From Deinococcus betulae (GTDB lineage Bacteria > Deinococcota > Deinococci > Deinococcales > Deinococcaceae), in contig NZ_JAIQXU010000007.1 of NCBI RefSeq assembly GCF_020166395.1, positions 62,001 through 126,000 on the forward strand: a stretch of 64,000 nt of DNA, in the 5' to 3' direction. The notes below the pieces were generated by a model, which saw only the letters and a list, made by a program, of their open reading frames with translations, made no database searches and was not told the origin of the DNA. Below are positions 39,988-48,270 of the stretch, in pieces; within the stretch, counting starts at the first letter, position 1; each line of letters starts with the position of its first letter. A program made the translations under genes and the position numbers.

Positions 39988-42657
39988 ATGACCGGCGCTC
40001 ACGTCATGGCGGCCCCCACGGCGGCCCGCGTTGCCCAGGGTGAGGCGCTCGCCCGCTGGGCGGTGCTCGTGCCCGTTCCTGCAGGCACGAAAGGCCCCCG
40101 CGCGGAAGGCTGGGATAAGGACCCCGCCCAGTGGATTACTACCCCGGAACAGGCCCGCGCGTACCTCACGCGGCACCCTGGGGCGGGTGTCGGACTCCTG
40201 CACAGTGAGGCGCAGACGGCAACCCTCGACATTGACCATGACGGGGCCGTGCTCGCCCTCGCGGCGGTGGGCGCTGACCTGCAGGCGCTCCTGAACGGCA
40301 ACCCGTACCGGGTGCGGGGTAAGAAAGGCGAGAAACCCGTGTACCGCGTGCCGGACGGCCTGAGCCTGAAACGGCGGGCGCTGAGCTGGCCTGACCCCAG
40401 CGGCAAGAAAGGCCCTGGGGGTCGGGTGCGGCCCGTGACCATCTTTGAACTGAGGGGCGGGCCGGGGTGTCAGGACGTGATGCCGCCCAGTATTCACCCA
40501 GAAACGGGCGAGCCTTACGCCTGGGTGGGCCCAGTGCCTGCGTCCCTCGATGACCTGCCCGCCCTACCGGACGTACTGCTGAGCCTCTGGGAACGCTGGG
40601 CGGCCCTTGAGCCCGTCATGCGCGCCGCCTGCCCCTGGGCCCCTGCCCAGGCCTCAGAACCGGCAGCGCGTGACCTCGCCCGCCTGGGTAGCGCGGCGGG
40701 CGAGCACGGCGGCGGGGTGGTAGACACGTTCAACGCCTCGCGCTCACTTGCCGAGGTTCTGGGCGCTGCAGGGTATACAGGCCCCCAGCGCGGCCCCTGG
40801 GTATACCCCGGCAGCTCGACGGGGCAAGCAGGCGTCAGGCTGCGCCCAGAACGCACCCCGCGCGGCGCTGAGGTGGTGATGAGCTGGCACGCGGCTGACC
40901 CGTTGGGGGACGGCCTGCCGCGTGACGCCTTTAGCGTGTGGGGGCTCTTAGAGCATGGCGTGAACCTGTACGCGGCCCCCCCTGAGCAGGTGCGCGAGGT
41001 GGTGAAGGCTGCCGCGCGGCACCTAGGCTTGCCGGAACCGGAACGGGGCCGCGCTGCCGGGGTCAGACCTGGCACCCCAGCCCTGGACCTGCCCGCGCTT
41101 GACTGGGGCGAGGTGGGGCCCCTGCCTGACCTCGCGGCCCCGGTGCCCTGCCTGCCCCCGGAACTGTTGCCCGCCCCGCTCGCCCGGTGGATACAGGCTG
41201 AAGCGCGGGCGGCAGGTCTGCCGCTCGAGATGGTGGCCGCCCCCGTCATCGTGGGGGCCGGTGGGCTCATCGGGCACCGGCTCACCCTCAGGAACGCCCG
41301 CAACGCCCCAGCGGTGCCCGCGAACCTCTGGGGGGCGATCTGTGGGCCGCCCAGCATCAAGAAAAGCCACGCCCTGAACCTGGGGGCGGCGGCCCTGAAC
41401 CGTCTGCAGCGCTTCGCGTTTGAGGCGCTCGACGCCCAGCGGGGCGAACTGGACGCCCACCGCGAGAAAGTCACGGCCCACCGTGACGCCCTCGCCCTCA
41501 GGGTGAAACATGCCGCCCAGGGCAAAGGCGGGCAGAACGCCCCCACCATGCCCACGGATGAGGAACTCAGCGCGGCCCGTGAAGCGGTGCAGGCGGCAGA
41601 GGTGGCCCTCATTCCAGCGCGGTACGTGGTGAACGACTCGACGGTTGAAAAGCTGGGCGAGATCATGGCCCAGAACCCGGACGGGGTCACGCTGGTCAAG
41701 GATGAACTCACCGGCTGGCTCAGAACGTTTGACAAGGCGGGCCGCGAGGCTGACCGGGCCGCGTGGCTTGAGTTTTGGAACGGCACCGGGTCAGTGACGG
41801 TAGACCGCATGAGCCGGGGGACGCTGTACATCCCTAGGGCGTGCGCGGGCGTCATCGGCACCATTCAACCGGGCCCGCTCGCGGTCATGCTGGGCGAGCT
41901 GCAGGGCGCGGGGGACGGCTTGCTGCAGCGGTTTCAGGTGTTCATCTGGCCGGATACGTTTCCCCCGTTCAATCAGGCAGCCCAGCGGGAAACTATTCCT
42001 CAAGCGGTGCGGGATGAGGCGGCGGCGGTACTTGACGCTCTGCCGGGGCTCACCCTCGACGTGCTCGGCACTGAGGGCGCACCTCTGACTTACACCCCAG
42101 AGGCCCAGGCGGTGTACGACGCCTGGGAAGTGCAGAACGCGGCCCAGGCCCGCGACCTGAACCGGGGCGAGGCGTACCGTGCGCACCTGGGGAAACAGCC
42201 GCGCACGTTTGCCCAGCTCGCTGCGGTGTTTCATGCGCTGGGCGTGGCAGCGGCAGGCGGGCCCCAGACACACCCCCACCCGGCCCAGGTGGGTGAGGTG
42301 GCCGCGCTGCAGGCTCAGGCGTGGTGTGAGTACCTCGCGGCCCACATTGAAAAGCTCTGGGGTGAAGGGCGGCGGCGTGACGTGCTTGACGCCCGCGAGG
42401 TGCTGCAGCTCATCGAGCGGGGCCGGGTGCTCGACGGTCAAAAGCTGGGCGAGGTGCGGCGCGTGCTGGCCGACAGTCGCGCTGCCCTTACTGGTGAACG
42501 GCTGCGGGCCGCGCTGGGGGTGCTGCAGGCCTGCGGCGCGGTGCGTGTCGAGCGGGGCGAGCCGGGGCCCAAAGGTGGGCGGCCCCTGGAAACCCTGCGG
42601 ATACACCCGGACGCGCTGCAGGCCCTCGACGTGAGCGGGGCGGGGGGTGAGGCGTGA
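39988..42657 (+). CDS. Primase-polymerase plus DUF3987 helicase-like replication protein
   Basis: The 889-aa protein opens with a bifunctional primase/polymerase domain (about residues 15-210): the acidic DxD in TLDIDHDGA, GEKPVYRVP and GCQDVMPPSIHPETGEPYAW. A DUF3987 domain follows from about residue 400, with Walker A GPPSIKKSH and a Walker B-like VTLVKDELTGW. This combination starts and unwinds DNA replication in phages, plasmids and satellites. I use ATG 39988; ATG 40006 is possible. Its stop overlaps the next gene's GTG (GTGA), so it heads an operon with the toxin-like gene. Confidence 0.85.
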   Translation: MTGAHVMAAPTAARVAQGEALARWAVLVPVPAGTKGPRAEGWDKDPAQWITTPEQARAYLTRHPGAGVGLLHSEAQTATLDIDHDGAVLALAAVGADLQALLNGNPYRVRGKKGEKPVYRVPDGLSLKRRALSWPDPSGKKGPGGRVRPVTIFELRGGPGCQDVMPPSIHPETGEPYAWVGPVPASLDDLPALPDVLLSLWERWAALEPVMRAACPWAPAQASEPAARDLARLGSAAGEHGGGVVDTFNASRSLAEVLGAAGYTGPQRGPWVYPGSSTGQAGVRLRPERTPRGAEVVMSWHAADPLGDGLPRDAFSVWGLLEHGVNLYAAPPEQVREVVKAAARHLGLPEPERGRAAGVRPGTPALDLPALDWGEVGPLPDLAAPVPCLPPELLPAPLARWIQAEARAAGLPLEMVAAPVIVGAGGLIGHRLTLRNARNAPAVPANLWGAICGPPSIKKSHALNLGAAALNRLQRFAFEALDAQRGELDAHREKVTAHRDALALRVKHAAQGKGGQNAPTMPTDEELSAAREAVQAAEVALIPARYVVNDSTVEKLGEIMAQNPDGVTLVKDELTGWLRTFDKAGREADRAAWLEFWNGTGSVTVDRMSRGTLYIPRACAGVIGTIQPGPLAVMLGELQGAGDGLLQRFQVFIWPDTFPPFNQAAQRETIPQAVRDEAAAVLDALPGLTLDVLGTEGAPLTYTPEAQAVYDAWEVQNAAQARDLNRGEAYRAHLGKQPRTFAQLAAVFHALGVAAAGGPQTHPHPAQVGEVAALQAQAWCEYLAAHIEKLWGEGRRRDVLDAREVLQLIERGRVLDGQKLGEVRRVLADSRAALTGERLRAALGVLQACGAVRVERGEPGPKGGRPLETLRIHPDALQALDVSGAGGEA

Positions 42658-43127
42658 CCTTCAGTTCACCGGCCCTCGACCGGCTGCGGGCCCTGCAGGA
42701 GGCTCAGGCCCCAGCGGCACCCCAGCCCACCCCCGGCGCGGCCCCAGCGGTGCCGCCTGCGCCGCTCACGGCTGCGCCGCTGCCCAGTGTGCCCCCAGTG
42801 CGGCACCGCCCTACCTCTTGCCCCCCGGCACCGCCTCAGGCCCCCACGCCCCGCCCCCCTGGGCGGCCCAGCATCGAGGCGAGGGCTCACATGGCGGGGC
42901 ACTGCGGCACCTGCAGGGCGTTCACCCTCGCCCCAAGTGAGGGCCGCTTTATGGGCGTGTGCTCGCACGGACGCGGCGCGTTTGACGCCTGGGCGCGGCA
43001 CTCGGGGCCGCCAGTGGTAATACATGAGGCGGCCCGGTGCATGACAGAGCCGTTTCCGCGCTGGGCGCTGCGCTCCGGGGTCACGGCTCACCCTGATACG
43101 GACATGCCGCGCGGGGGAGGCGCATGA
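42654..43127 (+). CDS. Proline-rich protein with C-terminal Cys cluster
   Basis: The 157-aa protein begins with about 80 Pro/Ala-rich residues and ends with HCGTCRAF, GVCSHG and RCM, a cysteine/histidine set that could bind zinc. It starts with GTG overlapping the replication gene's stop and ends in ATGA overlapping the PemK-like start. Coupling to both suggests a part in replication control or an antitoxin-like partner, but I recognise no family. Confidence 0.6.
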   Translation: MTFSSPALDRLRALQEAQAPAAPQPTPGAAPAVPPAPLTAAPLPSVPPVRHRPTSCPPAPPQAPTPRPPGRPSIEARAHMAGHCGTCRAFTLAPSEGRFMGVCSHGRGAFDAWARHSGPPVVIHEAARCMTEPFPRWALRSGVTAHPDTDMPRGGGA

Positions 43128-43516
43128 CGGGCCCTGACCTCGACGCCTGGAACGCAGAAAAGAAACGGCTCAGTGAACGTGAGGGCCTGCCCCTATTCCG
43201 GGCCGGTGAAGTCTGGTGGTGCTCGCTGGGCGTGGGAGTGGGCGTCGAGATCACCGGCAAAGGCGCACAGTTCAGGCGGCCCGTCATCGTGCTCCGCAAG
43301 CTGGGCCCCGCCGGGTGCATCGTGGCACCCCTCACCACGCGGCCCCGTGAAGGGGACTGGTTTCACCCGCTCAACTGGGGACAGGGGCCGCGGTGGGTGA
43401 TGCTGAATCAAATGCGTTTCGTGAGCGCTACGCGGCTCAGTAACCGCATGGTGACGCTGAGCGCGGCCCAGGTAAACGCGGTGCGGGCCTCCCTGCGGGC
43501 GTTCTGGCAATTCTGA
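43124..43516 (+). CDS. PemK/MazF-like toxin
   Basis: The 130-aa protein matches the PemK/MazF fold: LFRAGEVWWCSLGVGVG, RRPVIVLRKLG, CIVAPLTTRP, WVMLNQMRFVSATRL. These enzymes are ribosome-independent mRNA endonucleases. It has an extra 25-residue charged N-terminus. No classic AbrB- or RHH-type antitoxin lies beside it; the preceding Cys-cluster protein is the only candidate. Start codon overlaps the stop of that gene. Confidence 0.75.
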   Translation: MTGPDLDAWNAEKKRLSEREGLPLFRAGEVWWCSLGVGVGVEITGKGAQFRRPVIVLRKLGPAGCIVAPLTTRPREGDWFHPLNWGQGPRWVMLNQMRFVSATRLSNRMVTLSAAQVNAVRASLRAFWQF

Positions 43517-43525
43517 AATCGTCAC

Positions 43526-43549
43526 CCCCCGCCGTTGAGGGCGGGGGGC
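43526..43549 (+). other. GC-rich hairpin after the toxin gene
   Basis: CCCCCCGCC-gttga-GGGCGGGGGG folds strongly but has no T-run, so it may slow or protect RNA instead of acting as a simple terminator. Confidence 0.4.
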
Positions 43550-43586
43550 TCAGTGGGTTTCCCCAAAATCACAGGGAGTCTACCAA

Positions 43587-43844
43587 ATGACCGGACGAAT
43601 GAACGGCGTCACCTGGGCTGTGCTCGACGTGTACGCCCAGACCTTAGAAGGGCAGAGTGTTGAGGGCCTGCGCAAGCACCTCAGGCGGGCCGCCCCATTG
43701 AAACGCCAGCAGAACACGGCGCGGGTGACGGCGGCGGGCCTGGGCGCACTCGACGAACGCGGCACCCTGACGCCCCAGGGGCTCACGGCAGCGCGGGCCG
43801 CTGTAAATCGCCTGAGGGCGGGGCCGCACTGGGGGCAGCCGTGA
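43587..43844 (+). CDS. Hypothetical small basic protein
   Basis: An 85-aa basic helical protein (GVTWAVLDVYAQTLEGQSVEGLRKHLRRA, TARVTAAGLGALDERGTLTPQGLTAARAAVNRL) that may be a small winged helix. Its TGA overlaps the next GTG (GTGA). CACAGGGAGT precedes the ATG at about 10 bases. Confidence 0.6.
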   Translation: MTGRMNGVTWAVLDVYAQTLEGQSVEGLRKHLRRAAPLKRQQNTARVTAAGLGALDERGTLTPQGLTAARAAVNRLRAGPHWGQP

Positions 43845-44050
43845 GGGTGCGGCAGCCTGCAGCAGTAGACCCGTTGATCTGGAAACGCCTGCCGCGCGGG
43901 GCGCGGCTCGCCCTTGCCCCCCACTACGCCCGCACCTCAGCGCGGCGTGAGGCCCTACAGCGGGCAGCCCTCAGTCACTCAGAACAGCAGTTACGGCGTG
44001 CCCTCGCCATTCTGGAAGGGCCCGCGTCAGGGGGCGAGCATGAAGGGTGA
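43841..44050 (+). CDS. Hypothetical small basic protein
   Basis: A 69-aa Arg/Ala-rich protein (WKRLPRGARLALAPHYARTSARREALQRAAL) linked by GTGA to the previous gene and overlapping the next one by 11 bases. No family recognised. Confidence 0.5.
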   Translation: MRVRQPAAVDPLIWKRLPRGARLALAPHYARTSARREALQRAALSHSEQQLRRALAILEGPASGGEHEG

Positions 44051-45014
44051 AAGTACAGAACAAACCCCGGCCCAGGTGGGCGAGGTGCTGCCTCCAGAGG
44101 GGGACGCGCGGGCCCTGAACGCCCAGACGCACGGCATGACCTCTGAGCAGGTGCCGCCCCATGAGCGGGCCGCTTACCTGGGGCACGTTCAGGCGGTGCG
44201 CTCATCGAGCGGGGCGCGGGGGTACCTACAGGAATGCCTATCGGATAGGGCCGCGCTGGCACTGTGGCGGCTCGAGCGGGTGGCGCGGTATGAGGCGGCC
44301 CAGGTAAGCGCTCAGCGGCGCAAAGCCCTGCAGGACATTCACACGGGGGATGAGTACGGCCCAGCCGCCCAGGTCACGCGGGCGTATGACGCTCTCTCAA
44401 GGCTGACCCACGAAACCCCAGCGGCCCACCGGGCGGCCCCAGACCTCGCGGAACGCGGCGCGGCCCGGCATGACGCCTACGCCCTGACGCTCGACGGCTG
44501 GGGGGCAGGGGGCCGCGCTGAGGGGCTCGACGTGAACACTGCCGACCATCTGGGCGCGGCACTCGCGGAACTGTTGCAGAGCAGCGGGGCCCGCGCGGGG
44601 GACATGGTGCGGGCCATGATGGGCCGCCCACCCAAACGCGGCGAGGCCCTCAGTGTCGAGGGGGGCGAGTGGGTGTATGAACCGGATGAGGTGCCGGGCC
44701 TCTTACAGTTTGCCTGTGAGCGGTGGAGGGATATGGCCCCGCGCATTCTGGGCAGTCTCGCCCAGCGCGAGCGGATGAAAGCAGAGGCGATCAGGGCCGC
44801 CCAGCGTGAAGCCCTGGCGGCTGCAGGTGACGCGCTCGCACTCGCAGAGGTGCCGCCCACCCAGGTGCTCGAGAAGGTCACGCGGTATGAGGCACACCTC
44901 GAGCGCGTGCTCTACCGGGCCCTGCATGACCTGGAAGCGCTGCGGCGCGAGGCAGAGGGGAAGGATTCACCCGGCCCGCTGCGGGGTGTGCTCGACGCCC
45001 AGGGCGAGCTCTGA
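44040..45014 (+). CDS. Unknown protein of the 'RYEAxLERxLYRAL' family
   Basis: The 324-aa protein has the pattern of a widespread hypothetical family: ALNAQTHGM near the N-terminus, DRAALALWRLERVARYEAAQV, and near the C-terminus TRYEAHLERVLYRALHDLEAL. Members occur in mobile-element and phage neighbourhoods and some are labelled terminase-small-subunit-like, without proof. Mostly helical and acidic. I start at ATG 44040 inside the end of the previous gene; the longer open frame upstream is out of character. Confidence 0.65.
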   Translation: MKGESTEQTPAQVGEVLPPEGDARALNAQTHGMTSEQVPPHERAAYLGHVQAVRSSSGARGYLQECLSDRAALALWRLERVARYEAAQVSAQRRKALQDIHTGDEYGPAAQVTRAYDALSRLTHETPAAHRAAPDLAERGAARHDAYALTLDGWGAGGRAEGLDVNTADHLGAALAELLQSSGARAGDMVRAMMGRPPKRGEALSVEGGEWVYEPDEVPGLLQFACERWRDMAPRILGSLAQRERMKAEAIRAAQREALAAAGDALALAEVPPTQVLEKVTRYEAHLERVLYRALHDLEALRREAEGKDSPGPLRGVLDAQGEL

Positions 45015-45258
45015 CGCCCAGCGCGGCCCATGCAGCCCCCTGGCGTCACTGCTGGGGGGTATTTTCTGGGTTTCAAACCTGGGAAACCGCGAGCGCGTTT
45101 GAAACGCGACCGGCGCGGCGGTGAACACTGAGGGCCGGGAGAATCCGCCAGTGTCAACAGGTGGGCCCCACCCTCGCGGCAGGTTTCTGCCGTGCTGGCC
45201 GGTGCCCAGCGGGTGCAGGGCGGGCGTGATTCACGGGGGCGTGTTTCATGCGGGACCG

Positions 45259-45379
45259 GGAACGTTTGCCGCCGTTCTGGGGGGCGTTTCCTGCAGTTTG
45301 GGGCTGCGCTGGAGGGCAGGTGGGGCGGTGCTGGCCTGCAGGGTGCCCAGGTTTCCCCCAGAACGGGGGCAAACGTTCC
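45259..45379. repeat. Inverted repeat, 24-bp arms, 73-base loop
   Basis: Left arm GGAACGTTTGCCGCCGTTCT plus GGGG, right arm its complement with one mismatch. Placement between genes and strong pairing suggest a structured RNA, a recombination site or an origin element. Confidence 0.6.
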
Positions 45380-45566
45380 TCGTTTGCTGCCCCGCGTGCG
45401 GCAGGTGGTGGGGGTCTCGCTCTGGTCTGAGCCTAGGCCTCGCTGGGTATGTTTGACCCGGCACCCCTGCAGGCCCCGCGCGACTTGGGGGCGGTGATAG
45501 ATCCCAAACGGGGCGCGGGTGTTGCGCTGGGTGTGAGTAGCATCGTCCAGGCGTTCTGCGGGGCCG

Positions 45567-45572
45567 TACCCT
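45567..45572 (+). promoter_or_regulatory. -10 box of the gene at 45578
   Basis: TACCCT followed by GAGGC and ATG. The integrase gene has the same layout (TACGGT-GAGGC-ATG). Confidence 0.45.
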
Positions 45573-45577
45573 GAGGC

Positions 45578-46273
45578 ATGGCAGCGGGCAGAAACTACCA
45601 GAGAAAAGGCGACCCGTTCACTCTCAAGGTGCAGCGGGGCGAGGGGCCTCCGTGTGTGCAGCGCTGGGAGCGGCAGGGCACTGGGCGGGTGTACTTTACG
45701 CGCGTGCCGGTTCACCGTTGCAGTGTGGTGCGCGTCGAGATGCTGGCCCAGGCGGTGCGTGAGCACACGGCCCGCGCGGGCGAGCTGCACCCCCAGCCGG
45801 TGAACCCTGAGCAACTCGCGGGGGTGCTGGTATTCGACTGGACTCCCAGCGCGGCCCGTGTGCGGGTGCTGCCATCGAGTACCGCCCTGCCGAGGCCGGG
45901 TACGGTGCGCCTGACCCTGAGCACCTCGCGCACCGGGCGCGGCGGGGTGGGGGTGCGGTTCTGGGTGGTGTGCCCCAGGTGCTCGCGGCCATGCGGGGCG
46001 GTGTACGCGAGCACCTGGGGGGCAGCGGGCCGCCTAGATGCGGAGCAGCATGTGACCGGTTGCCGGGCGTGCCTAGGCCTCACGGATGAGTCACAGCAGA
46101 GGCATAAGTGCCTCGACTGGGCGGGCGCGGTGGACGGCTCGCGCAAGTACGCCCCCGACCGACTGGGGTGGTACCGGCCCCGCTCCCCCTACACCGTGGC
46201 GCGGGCAGCCTACGTATTCCGGGCGAGCTGTGCACGGGCCCTGCCAGGGTTTTTTGAGAAGTCCCAGCGGTGA
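45578..46273 (+). CDS. Zinc-ribbon protein, unknown
   Basis: The 231-aa protein has a beta-rich N-half and a zinc ribbon near residues 130-165: VCPRCSRPCGAVY and CRACLGL. Its C-terminus is basic and aromatic (DRLGWYRPRSPYTVARAAY) and ends ASCARALPGFFEKS. Probably nucleic-acid binding. A degenerate copy of its last 50 bases lies at 46691-46740. No family recognised. Confidence 0.6.
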   Translation: MAAGRNYQRKGDPFTLKVQRGEGPPCVQRWERQGTGRVYFTRVPVHRCSVVRVEMLAQAVREHTARAGELHPQPVNPEQLAGVLVFDWTPSAARVRVLPSSTALPRPGTVRLTLSTSRTGRGGVGVRFWVVCPRCSRPCGAVYASTWGAAGRLDAEQHVTGCRACLGLTDESQQRHKCLDWAGAVDGSRKYAPDRLGWYRPRSPYTVARAAYVFRASCARALPGFFEKSQR

Positions 46274-46349
46274 AGCGTAGGCCGCGCTGGGGGGCTAAGT
46301 GTTGTGCAGCTCGCCACCATGCAGAACGTTTAGCGGCACACTTAGAGGG

Positions 46350-46682
46350 ATGAGCAGAGGACGCGGGCGAGTCATGCGGGGTGTACTGGGGGCGCTGGGC
46401 GGCCCGGTGAAGCTGAGTACCCCGGAAATCTGCGGGGCCGTCTTTCCGCATGGCGGCACTGCCGCGCACCTGTCGAGCGTGCGGCGAGCCTTGAGGGTGC
46501 TGCACGCTGAGGGGGTGGTGTGCTGCCTGGGGGCTGACCTGGGCGGGTTCAAGGTGTGGTGTCTGCGCTCACGGCGGCACCTGTTGGACGCTTACGGACA
46601 GCCCCATGGCGGGGTGACACTAGGCGAGTTGCTGGGCACGCGCGGTAACTGGGTGACGCGTGCCCTTCTCTCGAGCCGCTGA
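46350..46682 (+). CDS. Winged-helix-like protein, unknown
   Basis: The 110-aa protein has VMRGVLGALGGPVKLSTPEICGAVFP and SSVRRALRVLHAEGVVCCLGAD, the shape of a winged helix with recognition helix around SVRRALRVL. It is basic and probably a regulator of the element. The gene is flanked by a copy and a remnant of the preceding gene's 3' end. Confidence 0.55.
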   Translation: MSRGRGRVMRGVLGALGGPVKLSTPEICGAVFPHGGTAAHLSSVRRALRVLHAEGVVCCLGADLGGFKVWCLRSRRHLLDAYGQPHGGVTLGELLGTRGNWVTRALLSSR

Positions 46683-46690
46683 ACAGAGGG

Positions 46691-46740
46691 CCAGCTGTAC
46701 GCGGGCACTGCCGGGGTTCTTTGAGAAACTCGGCCCAGTG
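46691..46740 (+). pseudogene. Remnant duplicate of the 3' end of the 45578 gene
   Basis: It encodes ASCTRALPGFFEK against ASCARALPGFFEK at 46222-46260, with about four in five bases shared. It sits immediately before the AT-rich cargo. Confidence 0.7.
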
Positions 46741-47074
46741 GTGTTCGGCATGAAAGCAATCTATTGAGAACGTCCTAGGTTCGACTGGTACATGACCGCG
46801 GGGATCCTGTCTGCGTGTAAGATCGTGCTGAGTACGAGGGTCCATTGTTGGATTTTGCTGTTTAGCATGTTTTCACTTTTCGGCGTCTCACACGCCGCTG
46901 AACAGCCTCTGGCGAGTTTGACGAGATAGCAAGCCTGATAGCCCTCTCAACCGCGGCAGCCTGTATGGCGGCTAATATCAATCGAGAGTTACAAGAAATT
47001 TTAAGAGTATCGAAGAATTGGCTTGCTGGGAATGTTGTTACGTTTTATTGTTGAGCTTGTTTTAGGAGGTAAGA
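46741..47074. other. Leader region of the AT-rich cargo
   Basis: Composition falls from GC-rich to AT-rich here. No gene is visible. The stretch must hold the promoter of the parA-like operon; TTGTTACGTTTTATTGTTGAGC just upstream of the RBS is AT-rich, but I cannot fix a -35/-10 pair. Confidence 0.4.
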
Positions 47075-47881
47075 ATGGCGGTAGCTGTAGCGGTAGTCAA
47101 CTTAAAGGGTGGGGTAGGAAAGACGGCGATTTCTGTGAATTTTGCTGCATATTGCGGAATAAATGGTTTGCGGACTCTGCTAATAGATCTTGATCCTCAA
47201 ACTAATGCCACTCTTTCGTGCATAGATGTAGCGACTTGGCAGAATCATGCCACCAACAAAGGAACGGTAGCTGACCTATTTGGACTTCGAAAGCTCGCCT
47301 CGGCACAGGGTAGAAGCAAGATTGCTTCTGAAGTAGTTATGAAGTCCGTGTTTCCACTTGTTGATTTGATCCCATCGCACCTTGACCTGTTTACAATGGA
47401 TTTAGAAATGTCTGGCGCTACGGCAAGGGAATTTAAAATACAGAAAGCCGTAAGAGAAATAGAGGATAATTACGATGTAATTGTTTGTGATTGTCCACCA
47501 AACCTTACTATACCTACTCAAAATGCTCTAGTTCTGTGTTCCAAGTATGTGGTTCCAGTGTCGCCTGACTACCTGTCAGGACTTGGAGTGGGATTGCTTC
47601 TGGGTCGTATAGCAGAGTTCAAAGACGATGCTCAGTTAAATATAGATTTAGCAGGAATAGTCATATCTAGGGTTGGTCGCCCTGCTCAACATCGTGAAGA
47701 AACCGTGGCTTCTCTGAGGGCTACTTTTGGTGGTGATATATTAACTAATCAAATATCCGAAAGAGTTGCGGTTAGTGAGTCGGCATCTAAAAGTAGATCA
47801 ATCTATGATTCGAGTGATGCAACTGCCATAGCTGAATTCGAAGCTGTTTCTCTTGAATTAAGAGGAAAGCTGGGAATATGA
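47075..47881 (+). CDS. ParA-like ATPase (AT-rich cargo gene 1)
   Basis: The 268-aa protein has the deviant Walker A VNLKGGVGKTAISVNFAAY, switch LLIDLDPQTNATLS and Walker B VIVCDCPPNLTIPTQNAL. ParA-like ATPases position plasmids, chromosomes or protein complexes, and some act in defence-type operons. GGAGGTAAGA precedes the ATG. Base and codon use (many A/T third positions) differ sharply from neighbours; two 60-base lines counted by hand gave 35% and 42% GC. It is coupled by ATGA to gene 2. There is no ParB with an HTH beside it. Confidence 0.85.
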   Translation: MAVAVAVVNLKGGVGKTAISVNFAAYCGINGLRTLLIDLDPQTNATLSCIDVATWQNHATNKGTVADLFGLRKLASAQGRSKIASEVVMKSVFPLVDLIPSHLDLFTMDLEMSGATAREFKIQKAVREIEDNYDVIVCDCPPNLTIPTQNALVLCSKYVVPVSPDYLSGLGVGLLLGRIAEFKDDAQLNIDLAGIVISRVGRPAQHREETVASLRATFGGDILTNQISERVAVSESASKSRSIYDSSDATAIAEFEAVSLELRGKLGI

Positions 47882-48270
47882 AAACTCACGAGTTAGCAGA
47901 TTCGTTGATGATTTTGGCTCGGATTCTTAAGTCCTCACCTAGCGTTGAGGTTTCTGACACTATGCCAATTGAATTGACTCGTCAGGAACAATATGTTGCT
48001 CCTGATTTGTCTATCAATCTTCATTCTCTGGCTATGCTATCTAAAGTTGACAAGAAACAGTGGATTCAGCTAATAAGTGAAAACAAATATCCCATAGAGG
48101 TCCGTCCACGTGACGCCTCAAGAGATATACTCGGTAAACTGTTACGATATTTGGATGAAAACCCGGATGCAATAGAAAAGCTAAGAGTGAACATTGACCA
48201 AAAAGGGTCACGGACTTCCGAAGCACTTGATAGAGCGTTACGGCTACTGTTGCCTGAGAAGAATAGATGA
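47878..48270 (+). CDS. Unknown 130-aa protein (AT-rich cargo gene 2)
   Basis: Mostly helical: MKTHELADSLMILARILKSSP at the start, a short central section, then RPRDASRDILGKLLRYLDENP and SEALDRALRLLLPEK. The position after ParA would suit an adaptor or ParB substitute, yet no HTH or CTPase motif is visible. Start overlaps gene 1's stop and stop overlaps gene 3's start (both ATGA), so the three proteins are made together. Confidence 0.7.
   Translation: MKTHELADSLMILARILKSSPSVEVSDTMPIELTRQEQYVAPDLSINLHSLAMLSKVDKKQWIQLISENKYPIEVRPRDASRDILGKLLRYLDENPDAIEKLRVNIDQKGSRTSEALDRALRLLLPEKNR

Larger units (their letters stand above)
45015..45577. other. Long gene-free stretch with a 24-bp inverted repeat
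   Basis: No reading frame here looks like protein. It contains the inverted repeat 45259-45282/45356-45379 and one copy of the element's 13-bp motif (45017-45029). Confidence 0.5.

Noticed and set aside
47075..48270. ParA-ParB partition pair
   Set aside because: The second protein shows no ParB HTH or arginine patch and no centromere-like iterons are seen beside it, so I do not call it ParB.
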